DNA of 64,000 bases from Variovorax ginsengisoli (GTDB lineage: Bacteria > Pseudomonadota > Gammaproteobacteria > Burkholderiales > Burkholderiaceae_C), in the NCBI RefSeq assembly GCF_030811835.1, contig NZ_JAUSRO010000007.1, forward strand, positions 186,001 to 250,000, written 5' to 3'. Below, piece after piece: positions 54,373 to 64,000 of this stretch (position 1 is the stretch's first letter; each line of letters opens with the position of its first letter). The position numbers were made by a program, and so were the translations under genes. The notes beneath the pieces were generated by a model that did not search any database, was not told the DNA's origin, and worked only from the letters and a program-made list of their open reading frames with translations.

Positions 54373-55332
54373 ATGAAACCTACCGTCATCAGCGCCGATG
54401 CGATGTTCGAGGAATTCCGCGGCTCGCTGCGCTGGGAATGGTTGGCGGGCCTGGGTGCTTCGGAGCGTCAGTTCGACCCTGAAGTCATCCGCGGCGCGCA
54501 GTCCGCAGCGGACCTGGTCGGTTACCTGAATTACATCCACCCCTACCGCGTGCAGATCCTCGGCGCGCGCGAGGTCGCCTACCTGACGCGTGGTACCCCG
54601 GAAGACTGCGCGCGGCGCATCGCGCGCATCGTGACACTCGAGCCGCCCATGCTGGTGCTGGCCGACGGCCAAGCGGCCCCCGACGAACTGCTGGCCATCT
54701 GCGAGCGTGCCCAACTGCCGCTGTTCGCCACGCGCGATTCGTCGGCCTTCGTGATCGACCTGCTGCGCGCCTATCTGTCCAAGCATTTCGCCGAGCGCAC
54801 GTCCATGCACGGCGTTTTCATGGACATCCTGGGACTGGGCGTGATGATCACCGGCGAATCAGGGCTGGGCAAGAGCGAGCTGGGCCTGGAGCTGATCTCG
54901 CGTGGCAACGGCCTGGTGGCCGACGATGCGGTCGACCTGTTTCGCATCAACCAGAACACCATCGAGGGCAAGTGCCCCGAACTGCTGCAGAACCTGCTGG
55001 AGGTGCGCGGCATCGGCCTGCTCGACATCCGCGCGATCTTCGGGGAGACGGCGGTGCGCCGCAAGATGCGCCTGAAGCTGATCGTGCACCTGGTACGGCG
55101 CGACAGTTTCGAGCGCGACTACGAGCGCATGCCCGCCGCACCGCTCACGCAGGACGTGCTGGGCATTCCGGTGCGCAAGGTCATCATCCAGGTGGTGGCA
55201 GGGCGCAACATCGCCGTGCTGGTCGAGGCCGCCGTGCGCAACTCGATCCTGCAACTGCGCGGCATCGACACCTATGCCGACTTCGTCGCGCGCCACCACA
55301 AGGCGATGGAAAACGCGGCGAAGGAGTTTTGA
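54373..55332 (+). CDS. hprK: HPr kinase/phosphorylase
   Basis: 319-aa bifunctional enzyme that phosphorylates or dephosphorylates HPr on serine. Walker A GESGLGKS is at residues 161-168, the catalytic His146 is in 'SMHGVFMDI', and the family signature '[12 protein letters not shown]' lies at 208-219. In betaproteobacteria it is thought to tie PTS-Ntr to metabolism without sugar PTS transport. Start at 54373 by family fit; the upstream gap holds no clear feature. Confidence 0.96.
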   Translation: MKPTVISADAMFEEFRGSLRWEWLAGLGASERQFDPEVIRGAQSAADLVGYLNYIHPYRVQILGAREVAYLTRGTPEDCARRIARIVTLEPPMLVLADGQAAPDELLAICERAQLPLFATRDSSAFVIDLLRAYLSKHFAERTSMHGVFMDILGLGVMITGESGLGKSELGLELISRGNGLVADDAVDLFRINQNTIEGKCPELLQNLLEVRGIGLLDIRAIFGETAVRRKMRLKLIVHLVRRDSFERDYERMPAAPLTQDVLGIPVRKVIIQVVAGRNIAVLVEAAVRNSILQLRGIDTYADFVARHHKAMENAAKEF

Positions 55333-55369
55333 GGACTCCGGCCCGCGCTTCAAGGCTGGCGCTGGAACC

Positions 55370-55789
55370 TCAGCGCTTGGTGGCGCAGCTGCCGCAGAGT
55401 CCGTACAGCGACATGGCGTGGTCCTGCAGGATCCAGCCCTTGTCCTTGGCGATCATCTGCTGGCGGCGTTCGATTTCGGCGTCGTAGAACTCTTCCACCC
55501 GGCCGCAAGAAGTGCAGATGAGGTGGTCGTGGTGCGTGCCTTCGTTGAGCTCGTACACCGCCTTGCCGCTCTCGAAATGGCTGCGTTCGAGGATGCCCGC
55601 CTGCTCGAATTGTGTGAGCACACGGTACACCGTGGCCAGGCCGATGTCGGAGTGTTCGTTGAGCAGGACGCGGAAGACGTCCTCGGCCGTCATGTGCCGC
55701 TGGGTGCCGGTCTGGAAGATCTCGAGGATCTTCAGTCGGGGCAACGTGGCCTTCAGGCCGGTGCTCTTGAGTTCGTCGATATTGGCCAT
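55370..55789 (-). CDS. fur: Ferric uptake regulator
   Basis: 139-aa Fur. The winged helix lies in residues 10-80, and '[11 protein letters not shown]' near 86-96 gives the metal-site histidines and a CxxC at 92/95; a second CxxC is at 132/135. So the structural zinc site is complete. It represses iron uptake genes with Fe2+. The divergent bamE is the common neighbour in betaproteobacteria. Confidence 0.96.
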   Translation of the reverse strand: MANIDELKSTGLKATLPRLKILEIFQTGTQRHMTAEDVFRVLLNEHSDIGLATVYRVLTQFEQAGILERSHFESGKAVYELNEGTHHDHLICTSCGRVEEFYDAEIERRQQMIAKDKGWILQDHAMSLYGLCGSCATKR

Positions 55790-55837
55790 GGTAATTCCTG
55801 CGCCAGCCTCGGGATCAGCCCCGCAGGGGCCAGCCGC

Positions 55838-55843
55838 TACAAT
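55838..55843 (+). promoter_or_regulatory. Candidate -10 element for bamE
   Basis: TACAAT stands 31 bases before the bamE start codon, in the 84-bp gap shared with fur. It is close to the sigma-70 consensus. No good -35 hexamer was found at 17 bp, so this remains tentative. Confidence 0.35.
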
Positions 55844-55873
55844 GGGTTGATCATATCGCTACCCTTCTTGCCC

Positions 55874-56422
55874 ATGCTTGCCAATTCCCGAAGCCGTTTG
55901 TGGTTGCTGGCGGCTGCCAGCGCCGCCATCCTGGGCCTGACCGCCTGCGGGAGCGTGACTGAACGCTCGCGCGATGCGCTGGCCGCCGTGACGCCTTACA
56001 AGGTCGAAGTGGTGCAAGGCAATTTCGTCTCCAGCGAGCAGGTCGAAGCGCTCAAGCCCGGCATGTCGCGCCAGCAGGTGCGCGAGATCCTTGGCACGTC
56101 GCTGCTGACCGACGTGTTCCACAACGACCGCTGGGACTACGTGTTCACCATCCGGCGCCAGGGCGTGGAGCCACAGCAGCGGCGCCTGACCTTGTTCTTC
56201 AAGGGCGAATTGCTCGAACGCTTCGAAGGCGACAAGATGCCCAGCGAGCAGGACTTCGTGGCCACGCTGGACACGCGCAAGCGGCTGGGCAAGGTGCCGC
56301 AGCTCGAAGCCTCGGAAGACCAGCTCAAGAAATTCACGCCAGGCAAGACGGCGCAGCCGGCCGGCCCGGATGCCAACGCGCCCCTGCCCGCCAGCTACCC
56401 ACCGCTCGAATCCAAACGTTGA
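55874..56422 (+). CDS. bamE: Outer-membrane assembly lipoprotein BamE (SmpA/OmlA)
   Basis: 182-aa lipoprotein. The lipobox is LTAC with Cys25. The SmpA/OmlA core follows: 'VEALKPGMSRQQVREILGTS' and 'NDRWDYVFTIRRQG', then a Pro/Ala-rich tail. It is part of the BAM complex that inserts beta-barrel proteins into the outer membrane. The start at 55874 gives a short signal peptide. The C-terminal tail is longer than in E. coli BamE (113 aa), which is common in this order. Confidence 0.94.
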   Translation: MLANSRSRLWLLAAASAAILGLTACGSVTERSRDALAAVTPYKVEVVQGNFVSSEQVEALKPGMSRQQVREILGTSLLTDVFHNDRWDYVFTIRRQGVEPQQRRLTLFFKGELLERFEGDKMPSEQDFVATLDTRKRLGKVPQLEASEDQLKKFTPGKTAQPAGPDANAPLPASYPPLESKR

Positions 56423-56428
56423 CGGGTA

Positions 56429-56446
56429 CCGCCGGCATGCCGGCGG
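56429..56446. repeat. 18-bp perfect palindrome after bamE
   Basis: CCGCCGGCATGCCGGCGG is a perfect palindrome seven bases after the bamE stop. No T run follows, so it is not a classical terminator. It may be a transcript-end stabilising hairpin or a protein-binding site in the bamE-dapB gap. Confidence 0.5.
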
Positions 56447-56528
56447 CCATGCTGTGCTCGCACTTTGCGCCCTCGGCGATCTCGCGCCCAGGGCAAACAG
56501 ACCGACCCTCCCAAAAGGCTGAACCCGC

Positions 56529-57368
56529 GTGACTGACGTTTCCTCTTCCTCCTCCCACCCTTCTTCCCCGCGCCGTGTGGCCATTGCGGGTGCTTCCGGC
56601 CGGATGGGTCGCATGCTGATTGAAGCCGTGCAGCAGGCTGACGACTGCGTGCTCGCGGGTGCGCTCGACCGGGCCGAGGCCGACTCCATCGGGAGCGACG
56701 CAGCCGCCTTTCTGGGGACGGCCAGTGGGGTGCGCATCGCCAGCGACCTGCGCGTGGGCTTGCAGAACGCGCAGGTGTTGATCGACTTCACGCGGCCCGA
56801 AGGTACGCTGGCCCATCTGGTGGTTTGCCGCGAACTGGGTGTGCAGGCGGTCATCGGCACCACCGGGTTCACCGACGCACAGAAGGCCCAGATCGCCGAG
56901 ATCGCGCGCGACATCGCCATCGTCATGGCGCCCAACATGAGCGTGGGCGTGAACGTCACCTTCAAGCTGCTGGAAATGGCGGCCCAGGCGCTGTCGAACG
57001 GCTACGACATCGAGATCATCGAGGCGCACCACCGTCACAAGATCGACGCGCCCTCGGGCACGGCGCTCAAGATGGGCGAGGTCATTGCCGACGCGCTGGG
57101 GCGCGATCTGAAGGCGTGCGCGGTCTATTCGCGTGAAGGCATCACCGGCGAGCGCGACCCGTCGACCATCGGCTTCTCGTCCATTCGCGGCGGCGACATC
57201 GTGGGCGACCACACGGTGCTCTTCGCCGGTACGGGCGAACGCATCGAGATCACGCACAAGTCGGCCAGCCGCACGACCTACGCGCAGGGCAGCCTGCGTG
57301 CGGCGCGATTCCTCGGGACGCAGCGCGCGGGCCTGTTCGACATGTTCGACGTGCTGGGCCTGCGCTGA
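56529..57368 (+). CDS. dapB: 4-hydroxy-tetrahydrodipicolinate reductase
   Basis: 279-aa reductase of lysine and diaminopimelate synthesis. GASGRMG at residues 21-27 is the nucleotide site; 'EAHHRHK' at 165-171 holds the catalytic His167 and Lys171, followed by 'DAPSGTAL'. It starts at the GTG at 56529; the Ser-rich first 14 residues are an extension. ExbB follows after 13 bases. Confidence 0.95.
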   Translation: MTDVSSSSSHPSSPRRVAIAGASGRMGRMLIEAVQQADDCVLAGALDRAEADSIGSDAAAFLGTASGVRIASDLRVGLQNAQVLIDFTRPEGTLAHLVVCRELGVQAVIGTTGFTDAQKAQIAEIARDIAIVMAPNMSVGVNVTFKLLEMAAQALSNGYDIEIIEAHHRHKIDAPSGTALKMGEVIADALGRDLKACAVYSREGITGERDPSTIGFSSIRGGDIVGDHTVLFAGTGERIEITHKSASRTTYAQGSLRAARFLGTQRAGLFDMFDVLGLR

Positions 57369-57381
57369 CCCGGCTGCTGCC

Positions 57382-58098
57382 ATGAGCGTCCTGGCCCTCC
57401 TCATGCACGGTGACGGCGTGAGCCGTAGCGTGGCGGCCCTGCTGCTGCTCATGTCGGTGGCGAGCTGGGTGGTGATCCTGTGGAAGGCCTGGTTGCTGCG
57501 CGGTGGCACGCGCGACGTGCTGCGCAGCATCGCCGCGTTCTGGCAGTCGCCCTCGCTCGCGGCGGCCGAGCAGAAGCTGGCGGCGTTCGATCGCGTGCAA
57601 CTGGTCAGCCCGGCGGTCGCCGCGCTGCAACGCATGGCCACCGACACGGCGAACACCACGCTCGGCACCTCCGGCGACCGTTCCCAGCGCCTGACGCGCG
57701 CGCTGCGCGACGCCCTGCACGGGGCGCTGCGACGCCTCCAGGGTGGGCAGATCCTGCTGGCGACCGTCGGCGCCACGGCCCCCTTCGTCGGGCTCCTGGG
57801 CACCGTCTGGGGCATTCACCAGGCGCTGGCGGGCATCGCCGGACAGGCCGGTGGCTTCACCATCGACCGGGTGGCCGGGCCCGTGGGCGAGGCGCTGGTC
57901 ATGACCGCCTTCGGCCTGGCCGTGGCGATTCCGGCTGTGCTGGCCTACAACGTCTTCGGCCGCGCCATCGGCCGCATCGAGGCGGAGCTCGAAGGTTTTG
58001 CGCACGATCTGCTCGGCCTGTTCGGCGAGCCACAAGCCGCCGCGCCACTGCCGCCAGCGCGACCGATGCCGGTCGCGGCGACGCCGCTGCAGACCTGA
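57382..58098 (+). CDS. MotA/TolQ/ExbB proton-channel family protein
   Basis: 238-aa inner-membrane protein with three helices: about residues 15-35, 125-150 and 175-200. The conserved 'GATAPFVGLLGTVWGIHQALAG' segment is the channel signature. With the ExbD-like gene 13 bases downstream it should form a proton-driven motor that energises TonB. Whether it belongs to the Exb or Tol system cannot be decided from this pair; no TonB, TolA or TolB gene is adjacent. Confidence 0.9.
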   Translation: MSVLALLMHGDGVSRSVAALLLLMSVASWVVILWKAWLLRGGTRDVLRSIAAFWQSPSLAAAEQKLAAFDRVQLVSPAVAALQRMATDTANTTLGTSGDRSQRLTRALRDALHGALRRLQGGQILLATVGATAPFVGLLGTVWGIHQALAGIAGQAGGFTIDRVAGPVGEALVMTAFGLAVAIPAVLAYNVFGRAIGRIEAELEGFAHDLLGLFGEPQAAAPLPPARPMPVAATPLQT

Positions 58099-58111
58099 GG
58101 AAAAGGCGCGC

Positions 58112-58585
58112 ATGGCCTTCGGTCGCACCTCGCTCGGCGTGCCCGCTTCCGGCGGCGGACGCGCGACCGGCGCAGGCGGGCAGCGGCCGCTGTCCGACAT
58201 CAACGTGACCCCGCTGGTCGACGTGATGCTGGTGCTGCTGGTGATCTTCATCATCACCGCGCCATTGATGGCGAGTTCGATCCGCCTCGACCTGCCGCAG
58301 ACCGACGCCGGCCGCCCGCTGGCTACACCGAAATTCGTCAGCCTGGTGGTCGACGCGGCAGGCAAGGTGTTCCTCGACGACCAGCCTGTCGACAATGCAG
58401 AGCTGGCGCTTCGCCTTGCGCAGACCGCAGCGAGCAACCGGGAAACCGAAGTCCAGCTGCGCGCAGACCGGACCGTGCCCTACGGTCAGGTGGTGGCGCT
58501 GATGGGCATTGCGAACAAGGCGGGATTGACCCGAATCGGGTTCGTGACCGAGGCGGAACTGGCGCCTCCGCCCACGTCGCGCTGA
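58112..58585 (+). CDS. ExbD/TolR-family biopolymer transport protein
   Basis: 157-aa protein with one membrane helix at about residues 35-55. The proton-binding Asp is Asp37 in 'TPLVDVMLVLLVIF'. The periplasmic domain follows, with 'LRADRTVPYGQVVALMGIAN', typical of ExbD. The N-terminal 25 residues are Gly-rich and cytoplasmic. It partners the ExbB-like protein. Repeat copy 4 follows the gene. Confidence 0.9.
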   Translation: MAFGRTSLGVPASGGGRATGAGGQRPLSDINVTPLVDVMLVLLVIFIITAPLMASSIRLDLPQTDAGRPLATPKFVSLVVDAAGKVFLDDQPVDNAELALRLAQTAASNRETEVQLRADRTVPYGQVVALMGIANKAGLTRIGFVTEAELAPPPTSR

Positions 58586-58593
58586 ACCCTTTC

Positions 58594-58686
58594 GTGAAGT
58601 ACCGCGGAACCGGCTCTGCCGGTCCGCTGGTACTGCCCCCTGAAAGGGGGAAGGCGAAGCGACACGAAGTGCGCGAAGCCTGGGGG
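58594..58686 (+). repeat. Structured intergenic repeat, copy 4
   Basis: Runs from GTGAAGTACCGCGG to the base before the glgP stop (58687-58689, minus strand). Hairpins are CCGGC-TCT-GCCGG and CCCCCT-GAA-AGGGGG, followed by the conserved GCGAAGCGACACGAAGTGCG core. It fills the gap between the convergent exbD-like and glgP genes. Confidence 0.87.
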
Positions 58687-61170
58687 TCAGCCCAACATCA
58701 CCGGCTTGGTATGCCAGATGGTGTGCGCGTACTCGGCGATGGTGCGGTCCGACGAGAACGCGCCCATGCCCGCCACGTTGAGGATCGCCTTGCGCGTCCA
58801 GGCGTCGCTGTCCCGGTACAGCGCATCCACCTTGGCCTGCGTGTCCACATAGCTTTCGTAGTCGGCCAGCAGCAGGTATTGGTCTCCCCAATTCACCAGG
58901 GTGTCGAAGATGCTCTGGTAGCGCGCGGGCTCACCCGGCGAGAACGCGCCGTCGCGGATCGCGTCGAGCACGCGCTGCAACTGCGGGTTGGCGTCGTAGT
59001 AGCGGCGCGGCTCGTAGCCATGCGCGCGGATGTCGGCAACTTCCGGCGTGGTGTGGCCGAAGATGAAGATGTTGTCGTCGCCGACGTTCTCCTTCATTTC
59101 GACATTGGCGCCATCGAGCGTGCCGATGGTCAGCGCGCCGTTGAGCGCGAACTTCATGTTGCCGGTGCCCGATGCTTCCGTGCCGGCCGTGGAAATCTGC
59201 TCGCTCAGGTCGGCCGCCGGCATGATGATCTCGGCCAGGCTCACGCTGTAGTTGGGCAGGAACACGACCTTCAGCAGCTTGCCTGCGCGGGCGTCGGCGT
59301 TGACCACGCTTGCCACGTCGTTGATCAGGCGGATCACCAGCTTGGCCATGTGGTAAGCGGAGGCCGCCTTGCCAGCGAACACCACCACGCGCGGCACCAG
59401 GTCGATCGCCTCGCCCGCCTCGTGGGCCGCGACGATGCGCTGGTAGCGCGAGATGACGTGCAGCACGTTGAGCAACTGCCGCTTGTATTCGTGGATGCGC
59501 TTGACCTGGACGTCGAACATGGCGTCGGTGTCGATCACCACGCCCATGTTCTGCTCGACCCAGTTGGCCAGGCGCAGCTTGTTCTCGCGCTTGGCGTGGC
59601 GGAAGGCGCGCACGAAGGGCGGTTGCTGCGCCATCGGGCGCAGCGCTTCGAGCTGCATGAGGTCGCGTCGCCAGCCGCGGCCGATGCGCTGGTCGAGCAG
59701 CGCGGCCAGCGGCGGGTTGGCCTGGGCCAGCCAGCGCCGCGGCGTCACGCCGTTGGTCTTGTTGTTGAAGCGTTCAGGGAAGATCTTCGCGAAGTCCGCA
59801 AAGATCGACTGCTTCATGAGTTCCGAATGCAGGCCCGACACGCCGTTGATCGAGTGGCTTGCCAGCACCGCCACGTAGGCCATGCGCACGCGCCGTCCAC
59901 CGGCCTCGTCGACCAGCGACAGGCGGCGCAGCAACTCCACGTCATTGCCGGCCTTCTCGGTCACGGTGGCCAGGAACTTGGCGTTCATGTCGTAGATGAT
60001 CTGCAGGTGGCGCGGCAGGATGCGTCCCATCATCTCCACGGGCCAGGTCTCCAGCGCCTCGTGCATGAGCGTGTGGTTGGTGTAGCTGAACACTTTCTGG
60101 GTCAGGCCCCAGGCGGTGTCCCAGTCGAGGCCGTGCTGGTCGAGCAGCAGGCGCATCAGCTCGGGCACCGCCAGCACCGGGTGGGTGTCGTTCAGGTGGA
60201 TGCTGACCTTGTCGGCGAGCTGGTCGAAGGTGGTGTGGTTGCGCAGGTAGCGGCGCAGCAGGTCCTGCACGCTGGCGCTGCAGAAGAAATATTCCTGATG
60301 CAGCCGAAGTTCGCGTCCGGACGGCGTGGAGTCGTCGGGATAGAGCACGCGCGAGACGTTCTCGGAGTGGTTCTTGCTCTCGACCGCCTGCATGTAGTTG
60401 CCGCGGTTGAAGGCCGAGAGGTCGATTTCCTCCGTGGCGCGCGCCGACCACAGGCGCAACGTGTTGGTGGCCTGCGTGCCGTAGCCGGGAATGATGGTGT
60501 CGTAGGCCACCGCCAGCACGTCGTGCGTGTCGACCCAGTCGGCCGCGCCGTAGGGCGCCTGCGGGCCTTCGCGCTTTTGCACGTGGCCGCCGAAGCGCAC
60601 GCGGTAGTTCACTTCGGGCCGCTGGAACTCCCAGGGGTTGCCGCGCGTGAGCCAGTAGTCGGGCGTTTCGACCTGCTGTCCATTGACGATCTGCTGGCGG
60701 AACATGCCGTATTCGTAGCGGATGCCGTAGCCCATGCCCGGCACGCCCAGCGTGGCCATCGAATCGAGGAAGCAGGCGGCCAGCCGGCCCAGGCCGCCGT
60801 TGCCCAGTGCGGCATCGGGCTCGCGCTCGGCCAGCGCGGACATGTCGACGCCGAAGTCGGCCAGGGCCTGCTGCACGGTGCTGTACAGGTCGACGGCGAG
60901 CAGGGCGTTGGTGAACGTGCGCCCGATCAGGAACTCCATCGAGAGGTAGTAGACGCGCTTCAAGTCCTGCGCATAGTTCGCGCGGGTGGTTGTCATCCAG
61001 CGCTCGACCAGCTGGTCGCGCACGGCCAGGGCGGTCGCATTGAGCCAGTCGTCAGGGCTGGCCGCCACGGGGTCCTTGCCGACCGCGTAGATCAGCTTGT
61101 TGGCGACCGCGCGCTTGAAGGCCGCAACGTCGCGATCGGGATGGTCGTAGGCAAAGTCTTCGATCGTCAT
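58687..61170 (-). CDS. glgP: Glycogen/starch/alpha-glucan phosphorylase
   Basis: 827-aa PLP enzyme that releases glucose-1-phosphate from glycogen. The N-terminal third has '[19 protein letters not shown]' and '[17 protein letters not shown]'; the PLP lysine is in '[14 protein letters not shown]' in the C-terminal domain. Full length, all motifs present. The third gene of the glg run, 39 bases after glgA. The repeat copy 4 touches its stop codon. Confidence 0.97.
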   Translation of the reverse strand: MTIEDFAYDHPDRDVAAFKRAVANKLIYAVGKDPVAASPDDWLNATALAVRDQLVERWMTTTRANYAQDLKRVYYLSMEFLIGRTFTNALLAVDLYSTVQQALADFGVDMSALAEREPDAALGNGGLGRLAACFLDSMATLGVPGMGYGIRYEYGMFRQQIVNGQQVETPDYWLTRGNPWEFQRPEVNYRVRFGGHVQKREGPQAPYGAADWVDTHDVLAVAYDTIIPGYGTQATNTLRLWSARATEEIDLSAFNRGNYMQAVESKNHSENVSRVLYPDDSTPSGRELRLHQEYFFCSASVQDLLRRYLRNHTTFDQLADKVSIHLNDTHPVLAVPELMRLLLDQHGLDWDTAWGLTQKVFSYTNHTLMHEALETWPVEMMGRILPRHLQIIYDMNAKFLATVTEKAGNDVELLRRLSLVDEAGGRRVRMAYVAVLASHSINGVSGLHSELMKQSIFADFAKIFPERFNNKTNGVTPRRWLAQANPPLAALLDQRIGRGWRRDLMQLEALRPMAQQPPFVRAFRHAKRENKLRLANWVEQNMGVVIDTDAMFDVQVKRIHEYKRQLLNVLHVISRYQRIVAAHEAGEAIDLVPRVVVFAGKAASAYHMAKLVIRLINDVASVVNADARAGKLLKVVFLPNYSVSLAEIIMPAADLSEQISTAGTEASGTGNMKFALNGALTIGTLDGANVEMKENVGDDNIFIFGHTTPEVADIRAHGYEPRRYYDANPQLQRVLDAIRDGAFSPGEPARYQSIFDTLVNWGDQYLLLADYESYVDTQAKVDALYRDSDAWTRKAILNVAGMGAFSSDRTIAEYAHTIWHTKPVMLG

Positions 61171-61209
61171 GGTTTCGGACAGGTGATGGTTGTGGGGATG
61201 TGAGCGCCG

Positions 61210-62667
61210 TCAGGCGACGGCGTTCTGGTAGACCTGCAGGTACTGCTGCGCCGCAACCTGCCAGTCGCTCGGCCGCAGCATGCCCGTGGCGCGCACACGC
61301 TGCCAGTCAGCCGGGCGGCGGTAGAGCGCAAAGGCGCGGCTGAGCGCGCGCTCGAACGCGTCCTGCGCGAACGGCTCGAACACGAAGCCGGTGGCGCGAC
61401 CTGCGGCCATGTCTTCCAGCGTGCTGTCGACCACGGTGTCGGCCAGGCCGCCCACCCGGTGCACCAGGGGCGGCGCGCCATAGCGCAGGCCGTACATTTG
61501 GGTGAGGCCGCAGGGCTCGTACATCGACGGCACCAGGGTCACGTCACCGCCCCCGAAAAGGCGATGCGCCAACCCTTCGTCGTAACCGATGGTGGCGCTG
61601 ACGGCCTCGGGCGCAGCGGCCGCGCGCTGGCGAAAGGCGTCTTCGAGCCAGCCGTCGCCGCTGCCCAGCAGCGCGAGCTGGCCACCCTGGGCCAGCAAGG
61701 CATCGAGCCCCTCGAGCACCCGGTGCAGGCCCTTTTGTTCGGTCAGCCGGCTGACCAGCACGAAGAGCGGCGCTTCGGGTGCGACGGCGAGGCCGAGCGC
61801 CTGCTGCAGCGCGGCCTTGCAGCGCGCCTTGCCCGCCATGCGATCGGTGTCGAAGGTCTGCGGCAGCAGGGCGTCGTGGGCCGGGTCCCAGACGGCGGCG
61901 TCGACGCCGTTCAGGATGCCGGTGAGCACGTTGCTGCGTCCGCGCAGCAGGCCGTCCAGGCCGCAGCCCTGCGCGGGGGTCTGGATCTCCTGCGCATAGG
62001 TTGGGCTCACGGTGGTCAGCCGGTCGGCGAAGTAGAGGCCGGCCTTCATGAACGAGACCTGGCCGTAGTATTCGAGCCCGTTCATCTGGAAGGCTTCGCC
62101 CGGCAGGCCGAGGCCGACGAAGTGCCAGGGTGCGAACAGACCCTGGTAGGCCAGGTTGTGCACGGTGTACACGCTGCGTGCACGCGGCCTGCCGTCGGCA
62201 GGCGCAAAGGCCATGTACGCGGGGGCCAGCGCGGCATGCCAGTCGTGGGCGTGCACCACTTCGGGTCGCCACGCCGGGTCCAGGCCGCGGGCCAGCAACG
62301 CGCCGGCCCAGCCAAGCAGCGCGAAGCGGCGGTGGTTGTCGTCGTAGGGCTGGCGGTGGGCGTTTTCGTAGGGATTGCCGGGGCGGTCGTAGAGCGCGGG
62401 CGCCTCGATCACGTAGGCAGGAACGGCTGCAGCGCCGGTGCCCACGGCGCCGCGGCGCAGCACGGCACGTTCGCCCCAGGGCGCATGGAACACGGCGACC
62501 TCGTCGGTCACACCGAGCCCGTTAAGCAGCGCCGGGAAGCCCGGCAGCAGCACGCGCACGTCCTGCCCGGCGGCGGCGAGCGCGGCCGGCAGGGCGCCGG
62601 CCACGTCGGCCAGCCCGCCGGTCTTCAGAAGCGGAAAGAGTTCGGCACTGACCTGGAGGATGCGCAT
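61210..62667 (-). CDS. glgA: Glycogen synthase
   Basis: 485-aa GT5 glycosyltransferase. 'KTGGLADV' with Lys15 is the ADP-glucose-binding loop at the N-terminus. 'RLTEQKGLHRVLEG' and 'VPSMYEPCGLTQMYGLRYG' mark the C-terminal half with its catalytic Glu. It uses ADP-glucose from GlgC to extend alpha-1,4 chains. It begins 8 bases after the glgC stop and comes before glgP. Confidence 0.96.
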   Translation of the reverse strand: MRILQVSAELFPLLKTGGLADVAGALPAALAAAGQDVRVLLPGFPALLNGLGVTDEVAVFHAPWGERAVLRRGAVGTGAAAVPAYVIEAPALYDRPGNPYENAHRQPYDDNHRRFALLGWAGALLARGLDPAWRPEVVHAHDWHAALAPAYMAFAPADGRPRARSVYTVHNLAYQGLFAPWHFVGLGLPGEAFQMNGLEYYGQVSFMKAGLYFADRLTTVSPTYAQEIQTPAQGCGLDGLLRGRSNVLTGILNGVDAAVWDPAHDALLPQTFDTDRMAGKARCKAALQQALGLAVAPEAPLFVLVSRLTEQKGLHRVLEGLDALLAQGGQLALLGSGDGWLEDAFRQRAAAAPEAVSATIGYDEGLAHRLFGGGDVTLVPSMYEPCGLTQMYGLRYGAPPLVHRVGGLADTVVDSTLEDMAAGRATGFVFEPFAQDAFERALSRAFALYRRPADWQRVRATGMLRPSDWQVAAQQYLQVYQNAVA

Positions 62668-62675
62668 CGATCGGT

Positions 62676-63980
62676 TCAGGCAGCCAGCAGTTGCAGCATT
62701 TCGCGGGTGACGAGCACCACGCCGGTCTCGGTGCGCTCGAAGCGCGCCGCGTCGGCCTCGGCGTCTTCGCCCACCACCATGCCTTCAGGAATCACGCAGC
62801 CGCGGTCCACCACCACCTTGCTCAGGCGCGCGCCACGGCCCACCTCGACGTCGGGCAGCAGCACGGCTTCGCTGATGTCGCAGAACGAGTGAATCCGCAC
62901 GCCGGAGAACAGCACGGAGTTGCTCACCTTGGAGCCCGAGACGATGCAGCCACCCGAGACGATGGTGTTGACCGTCATGCCGTGCTTGCCGTCGTGGTCC
63001 AGCACGAACTTGGCTGGCGGCAGCTGCCGCTGGTAGGTCCAGATGGGCCAGTTCGTGTCATAGATGTCGAGCTCGGGGGTGATGGACGCCAGATCGAGGT
63101 TGGCAGCCCAGAATGCATCAATCGTGCCCACGTCGCGCCAGTAGGCCTTCGAGTCCGGGCCGCGTGCGGCACGCGTGACGCAGGACATGCCGAACGGATG
63201 CGCCAGCGCACGGCCCTGGGCCACGGCACGCGGAATGATGTCCTTGCCGAAGTCGTGCGTGGAATCGGGGTTGGCGTTGTCTTCCTCCAGCAGTTGGTAC
63301 AGGTACTTGGAGTCGAACACGTAGATGCCCATGCTGGCAAGCGCGAGGTCGGGATGGCCGGGCATGGCGGGCGGGTCGGCCGGTTTTTCGAGAAAGTCGG
63401 TGATCCGCCGGTTCCCGTCGATCGCCATCACCCCGAAGGCCTTGGCTTCGTCGCGCGGGACCTCGATGCAGCCGACCGTGCAGCCCATGCCGCTTTCCGC
63501 ATGGTCCTTGACCATGATGGAGTAGTCCATCTTGTAGATGTGGTCACCCGCCAGCACGACCACGTAGTCATGGCGGGTCGAGCGCGTCTGGATGATGTCC
63601 AGGTTCTGGAACACCGCATCGGCGGTGCCGCGGTACCAGTGCTCGTCGCCCACGCGCTGCTGGGCCGGCAGCACGTCGACCATCTCGTTGAGTTCGGCGC
63701 GCAGGAAGCTCCAGCCGCGCTGCAGGTGGCGCATGAGCGAATGCGATTTGTACTGCGTGACCACCGCCATGCGGCGGATGCCCGAATTCAGGCAGTTCGA
63801 CAGCGCGAAATCGATGATGCGGAACTTCCCGCCGAAGTAGACGGCCGGCTTGGCGCGCCGGTCGGTCAGTTGCTTCAAGCGCGAGCCGCGCCCGCCCGCG
63901 AGCACGAGGGCGATGGTGCGGCGAACCAACTGGTGGGCCTGCAGCGGCTGGGGCGTGGGCGTGGGTGTGGGCGAGGTCAT
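62676..63980 (-). CDS. glgC: Glucose-1-phosphate adenylyltransferase
   Basis: 434-aa ADP-glucose pyrophosphorylase, the committed step of glycogen synthesis. '[21 protein letters not shown]' near residue 28 is the nucleotide and activator site, with '[25 protein letters not shown]' next; a left-handed beta-helix closes the C-terminus. Start at 63980 with GGAGA upstream. The first 20 residues are a Thr-Pro-rich extension. Order glgC-glgA-glgP on the minus strand. A branching enzyme gene is probably outside the window. Confidence 0.96.
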   Translation of the reverse strand: MTSPTPTPTPQPLQAHQLVRRTIALVLAGGRGSRLKQLTDRRAKPAVYFGGKFRIIDFALSNCLNSGIRRMAVVTQYKSHSLMRHLQRGWSFLRAELNEMVDVLPAQQRVGDEHWYRGTADAVFQNLDIIQTRSTRHDYVVVLAGDHIYKMDYSIMVKDHAESGMGCTVGCIEVPRDEAKAFGVMAIDGNRRITDFLEKPADPPAMPGHPDLALASMGIYVFDSKYLYQLLEEDNANPDSTHDFGKDIIPRAVAQGRALAHPFGMSCVTRAARGPDSKAYWRDVGTIDAFWAANLDLASITPELDIYDTNWPIWTYQRQLPPAKFVLDHDGKHGMTVNTIVSGGCIVSGSKVSNSVLFSGVRIHSFCDISEAVLLPDVEVGRGARLSKVVVDRGCVIPEGMVVGEDAEADAARFERTETGVVLVTREMLQLLAA

Positions 63981-64000
63981 GCGTGTCTCCTGGGCGGGCG

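Noticed and set aside
58594..61203. 869-codon open frame on the plus strand over glgP
   Set aside because: Antisense to a full-length glycogen phosphorylase; its beginning is repeat copy 4 and the rest has shadow composition.

Overview
The window is a stretch of high-GC chromosome, and its gene content points to a betaproteobacterium of the Burkholderiales, most likely Comamonadaceae close to Variovorax. The signs are three Bug/TctC-type periplasmic binding proteins, the hpf-ptsN-hprK cluster, a divergent fur/bamE pair, split pntA genes (pntAa/pntAb), and a structured repeat of about 93 bp that I remember from Variovorax-like genomes. The genus is an inference. No rRNA, tRNA, CRISPR array, prophage or complete insertion sequence was seen.

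Layout. 1-4989 (minus): an oxidoreductase and a dipeptide-type ABC importer, divergent from a MocR/PdxR regulator (5196-6707). 6735-8792: a lower-GC two-gene islet with its own operator-like palindrome, coding an unrecognised protein and an XRE-ImmA fusion protease; it ends against a decapitated VOC gene. 8789-9773: an intact VOC gene and a small membrane protein. 9805-13770 (minus): a tauABC-like sulfonate/nitrate importer preceded by an orphan histidine kinase. 13957-21778: a sugar-acid catabolic cluster with a LacI regulator, two matching operator-like sites, an IlvD/Edd dehydratase, three Bug proteins, an RraA/aldolase-like protein and a D-2-hydroxyacid dehydrogenase. 21806-26950: uvrA, a ClC antiporter and ssb. 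27200-32924: a large TPR-like protein, a zinc-ribbon membrane protein and a luciferase-like flavin oxidoreductase. 33102-40190: a CusF-like protein, then a LysR-controlled catabolic operon (PanE-like, VOC, MaoC, CaiB, AroE-like, AroQ-like) facing an FMN hydroxyacid dehydrogenase.

40294-50637: a GcvA-like LysR regulator, mnmA, a Nudix hydrolase, an OmpR-type regulator, pntAa-pntAb-pntB, fadD, an MTA/SAH nucleosidase and corA. 50857-58585: a UvrD-like helicase, hpf-ptsN-hprK, fur/bamE, dapB and exbBD. 58687-63980 (minus): glgC-glgA-glgP for glycogen metabolism.

The candidates for something undescribed are the islet at 6735-8635, the AroE/AroQ-containing CoA operon at 34674-39016, the TPR/zinc-ribbon pair at 27200-31895, and the stop-codon-abutting repeat family (18966, 49462, 49559, 58594). 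Most of the rest is ordinary housekeeping or transport.
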